Shown here: positions 1 through 5,795 of the stretch, in pieces
Position numbering within the stretch: position 1 is the first letter of the stretch
How the letters are laid out: each line of letters opens with the position of its first letter
Origin: Gaiella sp051003695
Lineage (GTDB): Bacteria > Actinomycetota > Thermoleophilia > Gaiellales > Gaiellaceae
Reading direction: 5' to 3'
DNA: 8,909 bases
Assembly (NCBI GenBank): GCA_051003695.1
Contig: JBPCLB010000270.1
Coordinates: 1-8,909, forward strand
Notes under the pieces: generated by a model
The model's input: the letters and a program-made list of their open reading frames with translations, nothing else
The model's database searches: none
What the model was told of the DNA's origin: nothing
Program-made: the position numbers and the translations under genes

Positions 1-188
1 ATGCCGCGCTCGGCAGGAGACCACCAACCGATCGTGGTCGCAGCGAGCGGCATCGGGAAGAGACCGAGCCTGTAGGCCGCGAGAATCGTTCCCGGCTCGA
101 GGTCGGCGCCGGCAGCCCAGAGGTCGTACGGGTGGTCGAGCGGCGGGGCACGCAGCCGCCAGGTCGTGACCGGCGGGTCGGTCGGCAC
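1..188 (-). CDS. aat: Leucyl/phenylalanyl-tRNA--protein transferase, N-terminal part (3' end beyond window)
   Basis: Known role: Aat moves Leu or Phe from a charged tRNA onto proteins with N-terminal Arg or Lys, marking them for ClpS/ClpAP degradation in the cytoplasm. Seen: the minus strand reads without a stop from 188 to the window edge. It contains the family's signature blocks: a GADLEPGTILAAYRLGLFPM stretch at about residues 27-46 and WWSPAERG at about 55-62, a near-textbook match to the Aat N-terminus. About 62 residues are visible, so roughly three quarters of the gene lies to the left. I chose GTG at 188 because it gives the usual short lead of about 9 residues before the first conserved Trp. 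A GTG at 209 in the same frame is the alternative, and a TGA at 283-281 closes the frame. No Shine-Dalgarno site precedes either start. The gene diverges from ispG. Confidence 0.86.
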   Translation of the reverse strand, partial: MPTDPPVTTWRLRAPPLDHPYDLWAAGADLEPGTILAAYRLGLFPMPLAATTIGWWSPAERG

Positions 189-267
189 CCGCGCATCGTG
201 GCAGCTCACTTCGTAACACGGTGACCCCTCGGATGCATCGAAGGAAACGCGTGGGCTTCCCGGCCGC

Positions 268-346
268 GAAGCGTGCCGGCTTCAGGGATCTGCCCGCGTA
301 GCGGGATACCTTGCGGCGTGTGTGCCGCGGGGGCGGCATACACGCT
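268..346 (+). promoter_or_regulatory. Three consecutive stem-loops in the aat-ispG divergent region (possible ispG leader or operator)
   Basis: Three inverted repeats follow one another with about 9 bases between them. First, GAAGC/GCTTC at 268-272 and 279-283. Second, CCCGC/GCGGG at 293-297 and 301-305 around a GTA loop. Third and strongest, GGCGTGTGTGCCGC at 315-328 pairs with GCGGCATACACGCT at 333-346 around a GGGG loop; all 14 pairs form, two of them G-U. No T-tract follows, and no gene ends here, so a terminator role is unlikely. The last helix ends 28 bases before the ispG GTG. It could be a structured 5' leader, a dyad operator for either divergent gene, or both. The 186-base intergenic region shows no convincing -35/-10 pair; a weak CAAGAT lies at 363-368. 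Confidence 0.5.
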
Positions 347-374
347 CGCAGACAAGCACAGGCAAGATAGCGCT

Positions 375-1508
375 GTGCCGAGCGAGCGTTCGATCCGAGT
401 CGGTGACGTCACGGTCGGAGGCGGCGCACCCGTCGTCGTCCAGTCGATGACGCTGACGAAGACACACGACGTCGAGGCGACGACGGCCCAGATCGCAACG
501 CTCGTCTCGGCGGGCTGCGAGCTCGTCCGCGTTGCCGTGCCGAAGCTCCAGGATGCAGCTGCGCTGCCTCGGATCGTCCGCCTCTCGCCGATCCCGGTGA
601 TCGCCGACATCCACTTCAACGCATCGCTCGCGCTCAAGGCGATCGAGGCAGGGGTCGCGTGTGTCCGAATCAATCCTGGCAACATCGGTGGACCAGACAG
701 GACCGAGGAGGTCGTGCGCGCTGCGAAACGCGCGGGCATCTCGATGCGGGTCGGCGCGAACGCCGGGTCCTTGCCGAAGCATCTCGAGGAGCTCGCCCGC
801 CGGGACACGGCCGAGGCGCTCGTCGTCGAGGCACTCGAGCAGATCGAGATCCTCGAGCGGCTCGAGTACCACGACTTCAAGCTCTCCGTGAAGGCATCGC
901 ACGTCCCGACGATGATCCGCGCGTACCGGATGCTCGCTGCGAAGGTGCCGTATCCGCTGCATCTCGGCGTGACCGAGGCGGGAACGCCGTTCGCGGGCGG
1001 AATCAAGAGTGCTGTCGGGATGGGCTCGCTGCTGATGGACGGCATCGGCGACACGCTGCGCGTCTCGCTCACGGCTGATCCTGTCCGGGAGGTCGAGGTG
1101 GCGTGGGAGATCCTCAAGGCGCTCGGGCTCCGTGAGCGAGGGCCGGTGATGATCGCCTGCCCGTCGTGCGGGCGGGACAACGTCGGAGTCGAGAGCCTCG
1201 CCGTCGTCGTCGAGGAGAGGCTGAAGGAGTACCCGGAAGCTTTCGAGGTGGCCGTGATGGGCTGCGCGGTGAACGGACCGGGGGAGGCGGGTGACGCCGA
1301 CTTCGGGATCGCAGGAGGGAGAGACGTCGGCTTCGTGTACGCGCACGGCCGCGTGTTGAAGAAGGTCGAGTCCGAGACGCTGATCGACGAGCTCTTCACC
1401 GAGATCGATGCGTGGATTGCGGCCGGGATGCCGCGTCCCAAGCGACTCAAGCTCGCGAAACCGGCTGCGCTCGCGATGGCAGAGGCCAGCCTGATCCCGC
1501 TCGACTGA
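375..1508 (+). CDS. ispG: 4-hydroxy-3-methylbut-2-enyl-diphosphate synthase (IspG/GcpE)
   Basis: Known role: IspG is the [4Fe-4S] enzyme of the cytosolic MEP (non-mevalonate) isoprenoid pathway that reductively opens MEcPP to HMBPP, fed by flavodoxin or ferredoxin. Seen: 377 residues, the normal length for the short bacterial form. A TIM-barrel part carries VVVQSMT near residue 22 and a VAVPK strand. A C-terminal cluster-binding part has Cys262 and Cys265 (ACPSCGR), Cys297 and Glu304 (GCAVNGPGE); this spacing equals the E. coli ligands Cys270, Cys273, Cys305 and Glu312. I chose GTG 375 because it starts right at the conserved RxIRVG(D)V segment; the frame stays open to 273, but those 34 residues are low-complexity and unlike the family. 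No strong Shine-Dalgarno site is present. A hairpin follows the stop. The dxr and rseP genes often found upstream in other bacteria are not here; proS, another common neighbour, is one gene downstream. Confidence 0.97.
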   Translation: MPSERSIRVGDVTVGGGAPVVVQSMTLTKTHDVEATTAQIATLVSAGCELVRVAVPKLQDAAALPRIVRLSPIPVIADIHFNASLALKAIEAGVACVRINPGNIGGPDRTEEVVRAAKRAGISMRVGANAGSLPKHLEELARRDTAEALVVEALEQIEILERLEYHDFKLSVKASHVPTMIRAYRMLAAKVPYPLHLGVTEAGTPFAGGIKSAVGMGSLLMDGIGDTLRVSLTADPVREVEVAWEILKALGLRERGPVMIACPSCGRDNVGVESLAVVVEERLKEYPEAFEVAVMGCAVNGPGEAGDADFGIAGGRDVGFVYAHGRVLKKVESETLIDELFTEIDAWIAAGMPRPKRLKLAKPAALAMAEASLIPLD

Positions 1509-1519
1509 ATCGCTCAAGC

Positions 1520-1537
1520 CGACGGCCACCGCCGTCG
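1520..1537 (+). terminator. Hairpin after ispG
   Basis: A perfect 7-bp stem, CGACGGC/GCCGTCG, closes a CACC loop 11 bases after the ispG stop. There is no T-tract after it, so this is at best an I-shaped terminator or an mRNA 3'-end stabiliser. It lies in the 44-base gap before the DUF3352 gene, which argues that the two genes are at least partly separate transcripts. Confidence 0.45.
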
Positions 1538-1538
1538 A

Positions 1539-1544
1539 TAGCCT
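1539..1544 (+). promoter_or_regulatory. Putative -10 element (TAGCCT) for a near-leaderless DUF3352 mRNA
   Basis: TAGCCT fits the TANNNT -10 pattern of leaderless actinobacterial transcripts. It ends 8 bases before ATG 1553 (5 before GTG 1550), and no Shine-Dalgarno site lies in between. The same hexamer stands at a similar distance before proS. There is no recognisable -35, so confidence is low. Confidence 0.33.
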
Positions 1545-1552
1545 GCTCAGTG

Positions 1553-2977
1553 ATGCGCGCCTACACGGTCGTCTCGGGACTCGTCCTGGTGCTCTGCGCA
1601 CTGGCCGTGGGCTGCGGTGGCGCGGCCGAGACGACCGCCGGCATCCCGGAGTCGGCGTCGCTTGCACCCGCCGACGCCGTCGCCTACATCACGCTGGTAA
1701 CCGACGAGGGTTCCGCGCAGTGGGAGAAGGCGGACGACCTGCTCCAGGTCTTCCCGACTGCGCGCGAGCAGTTGCTCGAGTCGTTGCAGCGGGAGCTATC
1801 CGACGAGGGGCTCACGTGGGAGGACGACATCGCCCCGGCGCTCGGGCCCGAGGTCGTGGTCGTCGTCACCGCGGGCAAGCGTCCCGTGGCCCTCACGAAG
1901 CCCGATGACGACGCCAAGCTGACCGCGCTGCTCGAATCATCCGACGAGGAGTTCGTTCAGGGAGAGGTCGACGGCTGGACGGCGGTGGCAGAGCGACAGG
2001 CCGACCTCGACGCGTATCGCGCGGCGCTCGGAAGGGGCTCGCTCGAGACCGACCGCCGCTTCACCGTCGCGATGAACGCGCTGCCCGACGAGGCCCTGGG
2101 GCGCGCCTGGGCCGACCTGTCGACGCTCACGCGGGACCTCGATGAGCTGCTCGAGCAGTCGGGCACGAGCCTCGATCTCGGACTCGACTGGATCGCCGGT
2201 GCGGTCTCGGCCGAGGACGACGGCGTGCTTACGACGATGGGCATCCACACGCCCTCGGGTACGGGCGCGACCCAGTACGAGCCGGTGTTGTTCGCGCGCG
2301 TCCCGGCCGACGCCGTCGGGGCGCTCTCGTTCGGGGGCACACAGGGTGTACTCGATCGTCTGCAAGACCGCGTCGACCTCGACGAGGTCTCGAAGCAGAT
2401 CGAGGAGGCGGTCGGTATCTCGCTCGACGGCGTGATCGGCGCTCTCTCCGGCGAAGGCGTCCTCTACGTCCGCGACAGCGGTGCCTCGTTCCCGGAGCTC
2501 ACGCTCGTGCTTTCCCCGCCCGATCCGGCGGGGGCATGGAAGACCGTTGACACGCTGGTGCGCAAGATCGCCGAAGGCCTCGACGCTCCGGTAACGGCGG
2601 GAAGCGAGGGCGGGGTCGCCGTGTCGAAGCTGGTCACCGAGCAGCTGACGGTGACCTACGCCCGCCTCGACGATGACACCGTGATCGTAACGACGGGGAC
2701 GAACGCGGTCGCGACCTTCCGCGGCGGTGGGGCGAAGCTCGCCGACAGCGACGGGTTCAAGTCGGCCGCCGAGCGCGTCGAGCTCGGCGAGCGGACAAAC
2801 GGGTTCGTCTATGTCGATATCGACGGAATGATTCCTTTCGCGGAGGGACTTGCGGGCGCCGACTCGATCCCTGCCGAAGCACGCGAGGTCGTGGAACGAA
2901 TCGACTCCTTCATTCTCCAGGCGAAGGACGACGGCGAGACGACCCGGGTCAGCGGCTTCATCCGCATCGACCGCTGA
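1553..2977 (+). CDS. DUF3352-family lipoprotein
   Basis: No biochemical function is known for this family. Seen: 474 residues beginning with a lipoprotein signal peptide. The n-region is MRAYT, the hydrophobic stretch spans about residues 6-19, and the lipobox AVGC puts the lipidated Cys at 21. The mature start is the PADAVAYITLV segment typical of DUF3352 (about residues 35-45). Then come many acidic residues and repeated alternations of strands and helices (for example the DGVIGALSGEGVLYV and VYVDIDGMIPFAEGL regions), consistent with a large extracytoplasmic alpha/beta protein anchored to the outer face of the membrane. I chose ATG 1553, not the long open extension from 1412, because the signal peptide begins exactly there; GTG 1550 is an adjacent in-frame alternative. 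It sits between ispG and proS, and nothing in the sequence ties it functionally to either. The family assignment is from recognition of the N-terminal pattern. Confidence 0.87.
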   Translation: MRAYTVVSGLVLVLCALAVGCGGAAETTAGIPESASLAPADAVAYITLVTDEGSAQWEKADDLLQVFPTAREQLLESLQRELSDEGLTWEDDIAPALGPEVVVVVTAGKRPVALTKPDDDAKLTALLESSDEEFVQGEVDGWTAVAERQADLDAYRAALGRGSLETDRRFTVAMNALPDEALGRAWADLSTLTRDLDELLEQSGTSLDLGLDWIAGAVSAEDDGVLTTMGIHTPSGTGATQYEPVLFARVPADAVGALSFGGTQGVLDRLQDRVDLDEVSKQIEEAVGISLDGVIGALSGEGVLYVRDSGASFPELTLVLSPPDPAGAWKTVDTLVRKIAEGLDAPVTAGSEGGVAVSKLVTEQLTVTYARLDDDTVIVTTGTNAVATFRGGGAKLADSDGFKSAAERVELGERTNGFVYVDIDGMIPFAEGLAGADSIPAEAREVVERIDSFILQAKDDGETTRVSGFIRIDR

Positions 2978-2983
2978 GCTATC

Positions 2984-2995
2984 GCCCGCGCGGGC
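2984..2995 (+). terminator. GC palindrome after the DUF3352 gene
   Basis: GCCCGCGCGGGC is a 12-base perfect palindrome starting 7 bases after the stop codon. A second short repeat, CCGG-ATCA-CCGG, follows at 3002-3013. There is no T-tract. It is plausibly a weak terminator or 3'-end structure in the 65-base gap before proS. Confidence 0.3.
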
Positions 2996-3027
2996 AACGA
3001 ACCGGATCACCGGCCACGACGTTCCAT

Positions 3028-3033
3028 TAGCCT
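3028..3033 (+). promoter_or_regulatory. Putative -10 element (TAGCCT) for proS
   Basis: TAGCCT ends 9 bases before the proS ATG and no Shine-Dalgarno site is present, so transcription would start within a few bases of the start codon. It is the same hexamer as before the DUF3352 gene. No -35 is recognisable. Confidence 0.35.
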
Positions 3034-3042
3034 TCGGCGCTC

Positions 3043-4725
3043 ATGCTCCAGCGCCAGTCCGAGCTCTTCCTCCCGACCTTGCGTGACGATCCCGCAGATG
3101 CCGAGGCGGTCTCGCACAAGCTCCTCGTCCGGGCGGGCTTGATCCGCCAGGTCGGCGCCGGAATCTGGACGTTCCTACCCGCCGGTTGGCGCACACACCA
3201 GAAGATCGTGCAGATCGTCCGTGTGGAGATGGACGCAATTGGGGGGCAGGAGCTGCTGATGCCAGTCCTGACGCCCGCGGAGCTGTGGGAGCAGTCCGGA
3301 CGCATCTCGATTCCCGAGGTGTTCCACCTCGAGGATCGGGCGGGTCGGGCGTTCGTACTGCCGATGACGCACGAAGAGACGGTCACCTTCCACGCACGCG
3401 AGCTGCAAAGCTACCGCCAGCTGCCGCAGATCCTCTATCACTTCTCGGTCAAGAACCGCGACGAGGCCCGCCCGCGTGGGGGCCTGCTACGGGTTCGCGA
3501 GGTCATCATGAAGGACGCGTACTCGTTTGATCGTGACGAAGAAGGACTCGACGTCAGCTTTCGGAAGCACGCGGGCGCATACGAGCGGATCTTCGATCGC
3601 TGCGAGCTCGAGGTGGTCGGCGTCCAGGCCGAGTCCGGGATGATGGGCGGCACCGAGTCGATCGACTACCTGGCGCCGTCCGGCTCGGGCGAGAACACCC
3701 TCGTCACCTGCGAGGCCTGCGACTACGCGGCCGACCTCGAGATCGCACGGGGCGTGCCTCGGGCACCCGAGTTTCCCGCAAGGCTGGATCGACCCGAGGA
3801 GGTCGAGACACCCGGCGTTGCGACGATCGAGGAGCTCGCGTCGTTCCTCATGGTGGATCCCGCCGCGACGTCGAAGGCGATGCCGGTCACGCGCGACGAC
3901 GGCACGGTCGTGCTCGGCCTGATCCGGGGCGACGATCGGCTCGAGGAGGCGAAGCTCGCCGCCGCGCTCGGCTCGGGTTTCCGGGCTGCGACCGAGGATG
4001 AGATCAGGGCGGCGTTCGGGGCCGATCCGGGCTCGCTCGGCCCCCTCGGGTTCCCCGGCGGGGTCGTGGCCGACGAGACGCTGCGCGACGGACAGTTCGT
4101 CGCCGGCGCGAACCGGACCGGCTGGCACCTTCGCGGAGTGCAGCACGGGCGTGACTTCGAGGCTCGTTTCGCCGATCTCCGTGTCCCGCGCGAGGGCGAC
4201 CGCTGCCCGCGTTGCGGCGGCGCGCTGCGTTTCCAGACCGCGATCGAGGTCGGACACATCTTCAAGCTCGGGACGACCTACTCGGCGCCGCTCGACGCGA
4301 CGTTCCTCGACGAGGCCGGGGAGGAGCGGACGATCCTGATGGGGTGCTACGGAATCGGCCCGGCTCGAATCATGGCCGCGTCGATCGAGCAACGGCACGA
4401 CGACCACGGGATCGTCTGGCCCGCTGCGCTCGCACCGTACGACGTGCACGTGCTGGCGTTGGCCGGCGGCTCGGACGACGTCGGCACGCTCGCCGAGTCC
4501 GTCGCCGAGGATGTGTCCGGCAGCGGTCGCGCAGTGCTCCTCGACGACCGGGACGCCCGCCCTGGCGAGAAGTTCGCCGACGCGGATCTCCTTGGCTGTC
4601 CGGTACGGATCACGGTCGGGAAGAAGAGCCTGGATGACGGTGCCGTCGACGTCCGGCGGCGAACACAGGGCACGGACGCGCGCATCGAGCGCGCATCTGT
4701 GCTTGGATCTCTCGAGGAGCGGTGA
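3043..4725 (+). CDS. proS: Prolyl-tRNA synthetase, bacterial type with editing domain
   Basis: Known role: ProRS attaches proline to tRNA-Pro in the cytoplasm and hydrolyses mischarged Ala-tRNA-Pro. Seen: 560 residues, near the usual length of the bacterial form. The class II core has THEETV at 109-114 and motif 2 (RDEARPRGG to MKDAYSF) at 139-162. A CEAC pair at 223-226 leads into the inserted YbaK-like editing domain at about 255-385; Lys278 there probably corresponds to the editing lysine of E. coli (Lys279). CPRC at 388-391 and IEVGHIFKLGTTYS return to the core, motif 3 (GCYGIGPARIMAASIEQ) starts near 434, and the anticodon-binding domain runs from about 465 to the end. ATG 3043 begins at the conserved QSELFLPTLR segment. 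The stop TGA (4723-4725) overlaps the next gene's ATG by one base, and tRNA-Pro follows 407 bases later. Confidence 0.98.
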   Translation: MLQRQSELFLPTLRDDPADAEAVSHKLLVRAGLIRQVGAGIWTFLPAGWRTHQKIVQIVRVEMDAIGGQELLMPVLTPAELWEQSGRISIPEVFHLEDRAGRAFVLPMTHEETVTFHARELQSYRQLPQILYHFSVKNRDEARPRGGLLRVREVIMKDAYSFDRDEEGLDVSFRKHAGAYERIFDRCELEVVGVQAESGMMGGTESIDYLAPSGSGENTLVTCEACDYAADLEIARGVPRAPEFPARLDRPEEVETPGVATIEELASFLMVDPAATSKAMPVTRDDGTVVLGLIRGDDRLEEAKLAAALGSGFRAATEDEIRAAFGADPGSLGPLGFPGGVVADETLRDGQFVAGANRTGWHLRGVQHGRDFEARFADLRVPREGDRCPRCGGALRFQTAIEVGHIFKLGTTYSAPLDATFLDEAGEERTILMGCYGIGPARIMAASIEQRHDDHGIVWPAALAPYDVHVLALAGGSDDVGTLAESVAEDVSGSGRAVLLDDRDARPGEKFADADLLGCPVRITVGKKSLDDGAVDVRRRTQGTDARIERASVLGSLEER

Positions 4726-5024
4726 TGGCCCCGAAGAAGCGCACTTACAGCAAGGACTCACTCGGCCCGACGATCGAGCGGCTGATGGCCGAGACGGGGG
4801 TCACCTACCGCGGTCTTGCCGACAAGACCGGGCTTTCCGCCGGCTACCTCAACCACATCGTCCACGGCAACCGCCCCGTTCCGTCGAGCGACGTGCTCCA
4901 GAAGATCGCGAAGGCGCTGGGCGTCAAGGCCGACCACTTCCGCGAAGTGCGCGTGCGGGTGATCACCGACCGGCTCGAGCAGATGCCCGAGCTCGTCGAG
5001 CGGCTCTACAAGCGCCTCTCGTAG
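4725..5024 (+). CDS. Small XRE-family helix-turn-helix protein coupled to proS
   Basis: Known family role: the Cro/C1 (XRE) helix-turn-helix fold binds DNA, usually as a dimer; the target here is unknown. Seen: 99 residues. The five-helix domain covers about residues 13-72, with GLADKTGLSAGYLNHIVHG as the helix-turn-helix (about 30-48) and the typical IAKALGVKADHF final part (61-72). A basic tip (PKKR) precedes it, and a short C-terminal helix rich in Glu, Leu and Arg (80-98) could mediate dimers. There is no membrane segment or extra catalytic domain. I chose ATG 4725: a good GAGGAG lies at 4714-4719, 5 bases away. GTG 4722 is immediately upstream in frame. The TGATG junction makes translational coupling with proS likely, so synthetase and regulator should be co-expressed. 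No toxin gene is adjacent, so a toxin-antitoxin antitoxin is less likely. Confidence 0.92.
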   Translation: MAPKKRTYSKDSLGPTIERLMAETGVTYRGLADKTGLSAGYLNHIVHGNRPVPSSDVLQKIAKALGVKADHFREVRVRVITDRLEQMPELVERLYKRLS

Positions 5025-5036
5025 AGGCGATGCCGC

Positions 5037-5057
5037 GCACCTCTGCTTCCGAGGTGC
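5037..5057 (+). terminator. Hairpin ending the proS-XRE transcript
   Basis: A perfect 7-bp stem, GCACCTC/GAGGTGC, with a TGCTTCC loop begins 13 bases after the XRE stop. There is no T-tract. A second hairpin, CTCGC/GCGAG with a TTTCG loop, stands at 5077-5091. Both lie between the operon and the tRNA promoter, so they probably end the messenger or mark its 3' end. Confidence 0.45.
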
Positions 5058-5116
5058 CAGGCTCGGAGATCACCGGCTCGCTTTCGGCGAGGTACCGCTC
5101 TTGTGGAGAAGGTCGC

Positions 5117-5122
5117 TAGACT
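5117..5122 (+). promoter_or_regulatory. -10 element (TAGACT) of the tRNA-Pro gene
   Basis: TAGACT lies 10 bases before the mature tRNA 5' end. The surrounding nine bases GCTAGACTC (5115-5123) are identical to those at the -10 position of the fluoride riboswitch promoter on the other strand, which supports a promoter role. No good -35 is seen at 17 bases. Confidence 0.45.
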
Positions 5123-5132
5123 CCGCCGTCGA

Positions 5133-5207
5133 CGGGGCGTGGCGCAGCCTGGTTAGCGCGCTAGTCTGGGGGACTAGAGGTCCCGAGTTCGAATCTCGGC
5201 GCCCCGA
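5133..5207 (+). tRNA. tRNA-Pro (anticodon GGG)
   Basis: The full cloverleaf can be drawn. The acceptor stem CGGGGCG (5133-5139) pairs with CGCCCCG (5200-5206), followed by discriminator A5207. The D stem is GCGC/GCGC around AGCCTGGTTA. The anticodon stem CTAGT/ACTAG holds the loop CTGGGGG with anticodon GGG at 5168-5170. The variable loop is AGGTC, and the T stem CCGAG/CTCGG holds the loop TTCGAAT. It decodes CCC and probably CCU. The 3' CCA is not encoded (CTG follows), so CCA-adding enzyme is needed. The C1-G72 pair and discriminator A are typical of bacterial tRNA-Pro. The gene lies 108 bases after the XRE gene that follows proS, whose product charges this tRNA. Confidence 0.98.
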
Positions 5208-5209
5208 CT

Positions 5210-5278
5210 GAGAAAAGGGTTGGTAATCAGCCCTTTCTCTGCTTCTAGAGAAGCCTGGGCGGACGGCCTCGTGCCCAG
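5210..5278 (+). terminator. Hairpins between tRNA-Pro and crcB (terminators for the converging transcripts)
   Basis: The 100 bases between the tRNA and the crcB stop hold several hairpins. GAG-A-AAAGGG (5210-5219) pairs with CCCTTTCTC (5231-5239), with one bulged A; a pyrimidine-rich tail follows, which fits a tRNA terminator. GCTTC-TAGA-GAAGC lies at 5241-5254. CTGGGC/GCCCAG lies at 5255-5260 and 5273-5278, about 30 bases beyond the crcB stop, and could serve the minus strand. No long T-run is present. Confidence 0.5.
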
Positions 5279-5307
5279 TTCGTGACCGCTTCTTGATTCG
5301 TGGAGGG

Positions 5308-5682
5308 TCACACGAGCCGCCCGAGTCGCGCGCCCACAAACACGGCCACGATCCCGAGGATCACGTTCGCGAGGACTGTTGCGAGAGCGATCTTGTTGTC
5401 GCCCTCCTCGACGAGATTGAGGGTTTCCTGGGCGAACGTCGAGAACGTGGTGAAGCCGCCGCAGAAACCCATCACGAGGCCCGTTCGGAGCCACTGCGGC
5501 GCTCGATGGCGGTCAACAAGCGCGGCGATGATGAAGCCGACGGCGAGACAGCCGCTGGCGTTGATCAGGAACGTCGCCCACGGAAAGACCGATTCGCTGC
5601 GCCGCTCGACCAACGTGTCGATTCCGTACCGGGACAGTGCGCCGAGTGCGCCGCCACCTGCTACCCCGAGAATGAGGGACAT
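5308..5682 (-). CDS. crcB: Fluoride-specific ion channel FluC/CrcB
   Basis: Known role: FluC is a small dual-topology membrane channel that assembles as a dimer and lets cytoplasmic fluoride leak out, protecting enolase and pyrophosphatase. Seen: 124 residues with four hydrophobic segments (about 2-18, 34-56, 66-84, 98-117). The signature GGALGALSRY is at 10-19. Asn41 lies in the NASGC motif. GFCGGFTTFSTF at 72-83 supplies Phe80 and Phe83 of the pore Phe-box and the threonines of the central Na+ site. ATG 5682 has a strong AGGAG four bases upstream of a short CTTT spacer. There is one crcB gene here, which fits a homodimer rather than the heteromeric pairs of some Gram-positive bacteria. The fluoride riboswitch ends 14 bases before the ATG, so expression should rise with fluoride. 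It converges with tRNA-Pro. Confidence 0.97.
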   Translation of the reverse strand: MSLILGVAGGGALGALSRYGIDTLVERRSESVFPWATFLINASGCLAVGFIIAALVDRHRAPQWLRTGLVMGFCGGFTTFSTFAQETLNLVEEGDNKIALATVLANVILGIVAVFVGARLGRLV

Positions 5683-5696
5683 AAAGCTCCTCTCGT

Positions 5697-5744
5697 GGTA
5701 GGAGCCATCAGCCGTATCGGCGGTTGAAGGCGAGCCCCATCGCC
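5697..5744 (-). promoter_or_regulatory. Fluoride riboswitch (crcB RNA motif)
   Basis: Reading the minus strand from 5744, the 48 bases match the conserved crcB motif throughout. GGCG (5744-5741) pairs with CGCC (5732-5729) as the pseudoknot helix. GGGGCT (5738-5733) pairs with GGCTCC (5706-5701). GCCG/CGGC around ATA forms the hairpin, and the invariant CTGATGGCTCCTACC block closes the aptamer. No terminator hairpin with a U-tract lies between aptamer and ATG. Instead GGCTCCT (5706-5700) is fully complementary to AGGAGCT (5691-5685), which contains the crcB Shine-Dalgarno site. This suggests translational control: without fluoride the site is sequestered, and with fluoride the aptamer holds the GGCTCC strand and frees it. 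The aptamer identity is clear; the mechanism is inferred. Confidence 0.95.
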
Positions 5745-5747
5745 TTG

Positions 5748-5766
5748 CGACGAGTCTAGCTCGTCG
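5748..5766 (-). promoter_or_regulatory. Riboswitch promoter: -10 TAGACT inside a 19-base dyad
   Basis: On the minus strand TAGACT occupies 5758-5753, 8 bases before the aptamer, so the transcript would begin almost at the riboswitch. The hexamer sits in the middle of a perfect inverted repeat, CGACGAG (5748-5754) and CTCGTCG (5760-5766) around TCTAG. The dyad could be an operator or chance symmetry. The -35 position reads CTGCTG, a weak match. Confidence 0.42.
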
Positions 5767-5795
5767 GCGTGCCGCCAGCAGCCGTCTAGGCGTTC

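Noticed and set aside
273..374. Upstream extension of ispG to an ATG at 273
   Set aside because: The 34 added residues do not resemble the family and would be encoded across the strong stem-loop. GTG 375 begins exactly at the conserved N-terminus.
1412..1552. Extension of the DUF3352 gene to 1412, overlapping ispG
   Set aside because: It would bury the lipoprotein signal peptide behind 47 residues and overlap the ispG end by nearly 100 bases.
206..1667. Long minus-strand open frames (414 and 461 codons) opposite ispG
   Set aside because: They are antisense to a clearly real ispG with all its cluster ligands. Their translations are Ser/Arg-rich with no recognisable domain, which is the usual effect of GC-rich codon bias.
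1937..3010. 357-codon minus-strand frame opposite the DUF3352 gene
   Set aside because: It is a shadow of the lipoprotein gene: Arg/Asp-rich, no domain and no ribosome binding site.
3487..4761. 424-codon minus-strand frame opposite proS
   Set aside because: It is antisense to a complete ProRS and its translation has no recognisable fold.
4725..5024. XRE protein as the antitoxin of a toxin-antitoxin pair
   Set aside because: No toxin-like small gene lies next to it; its partners are proS and tRNA-Pro.
5133..5207. tRNA-Pro as an integration (att) site of a mobile element
   Set aside because: No integrase gene and no repeated copy of the tRNA 3' end were seen in the following 3.7 kb.
5070..5339. 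89-codon minus-strand frame containing RRDSNSGPLVPQTSALTRLR
   Set aside because: This is the well-known spurious translation of the antisense strand of a tRNA gene; it spans tRNA-Pro.
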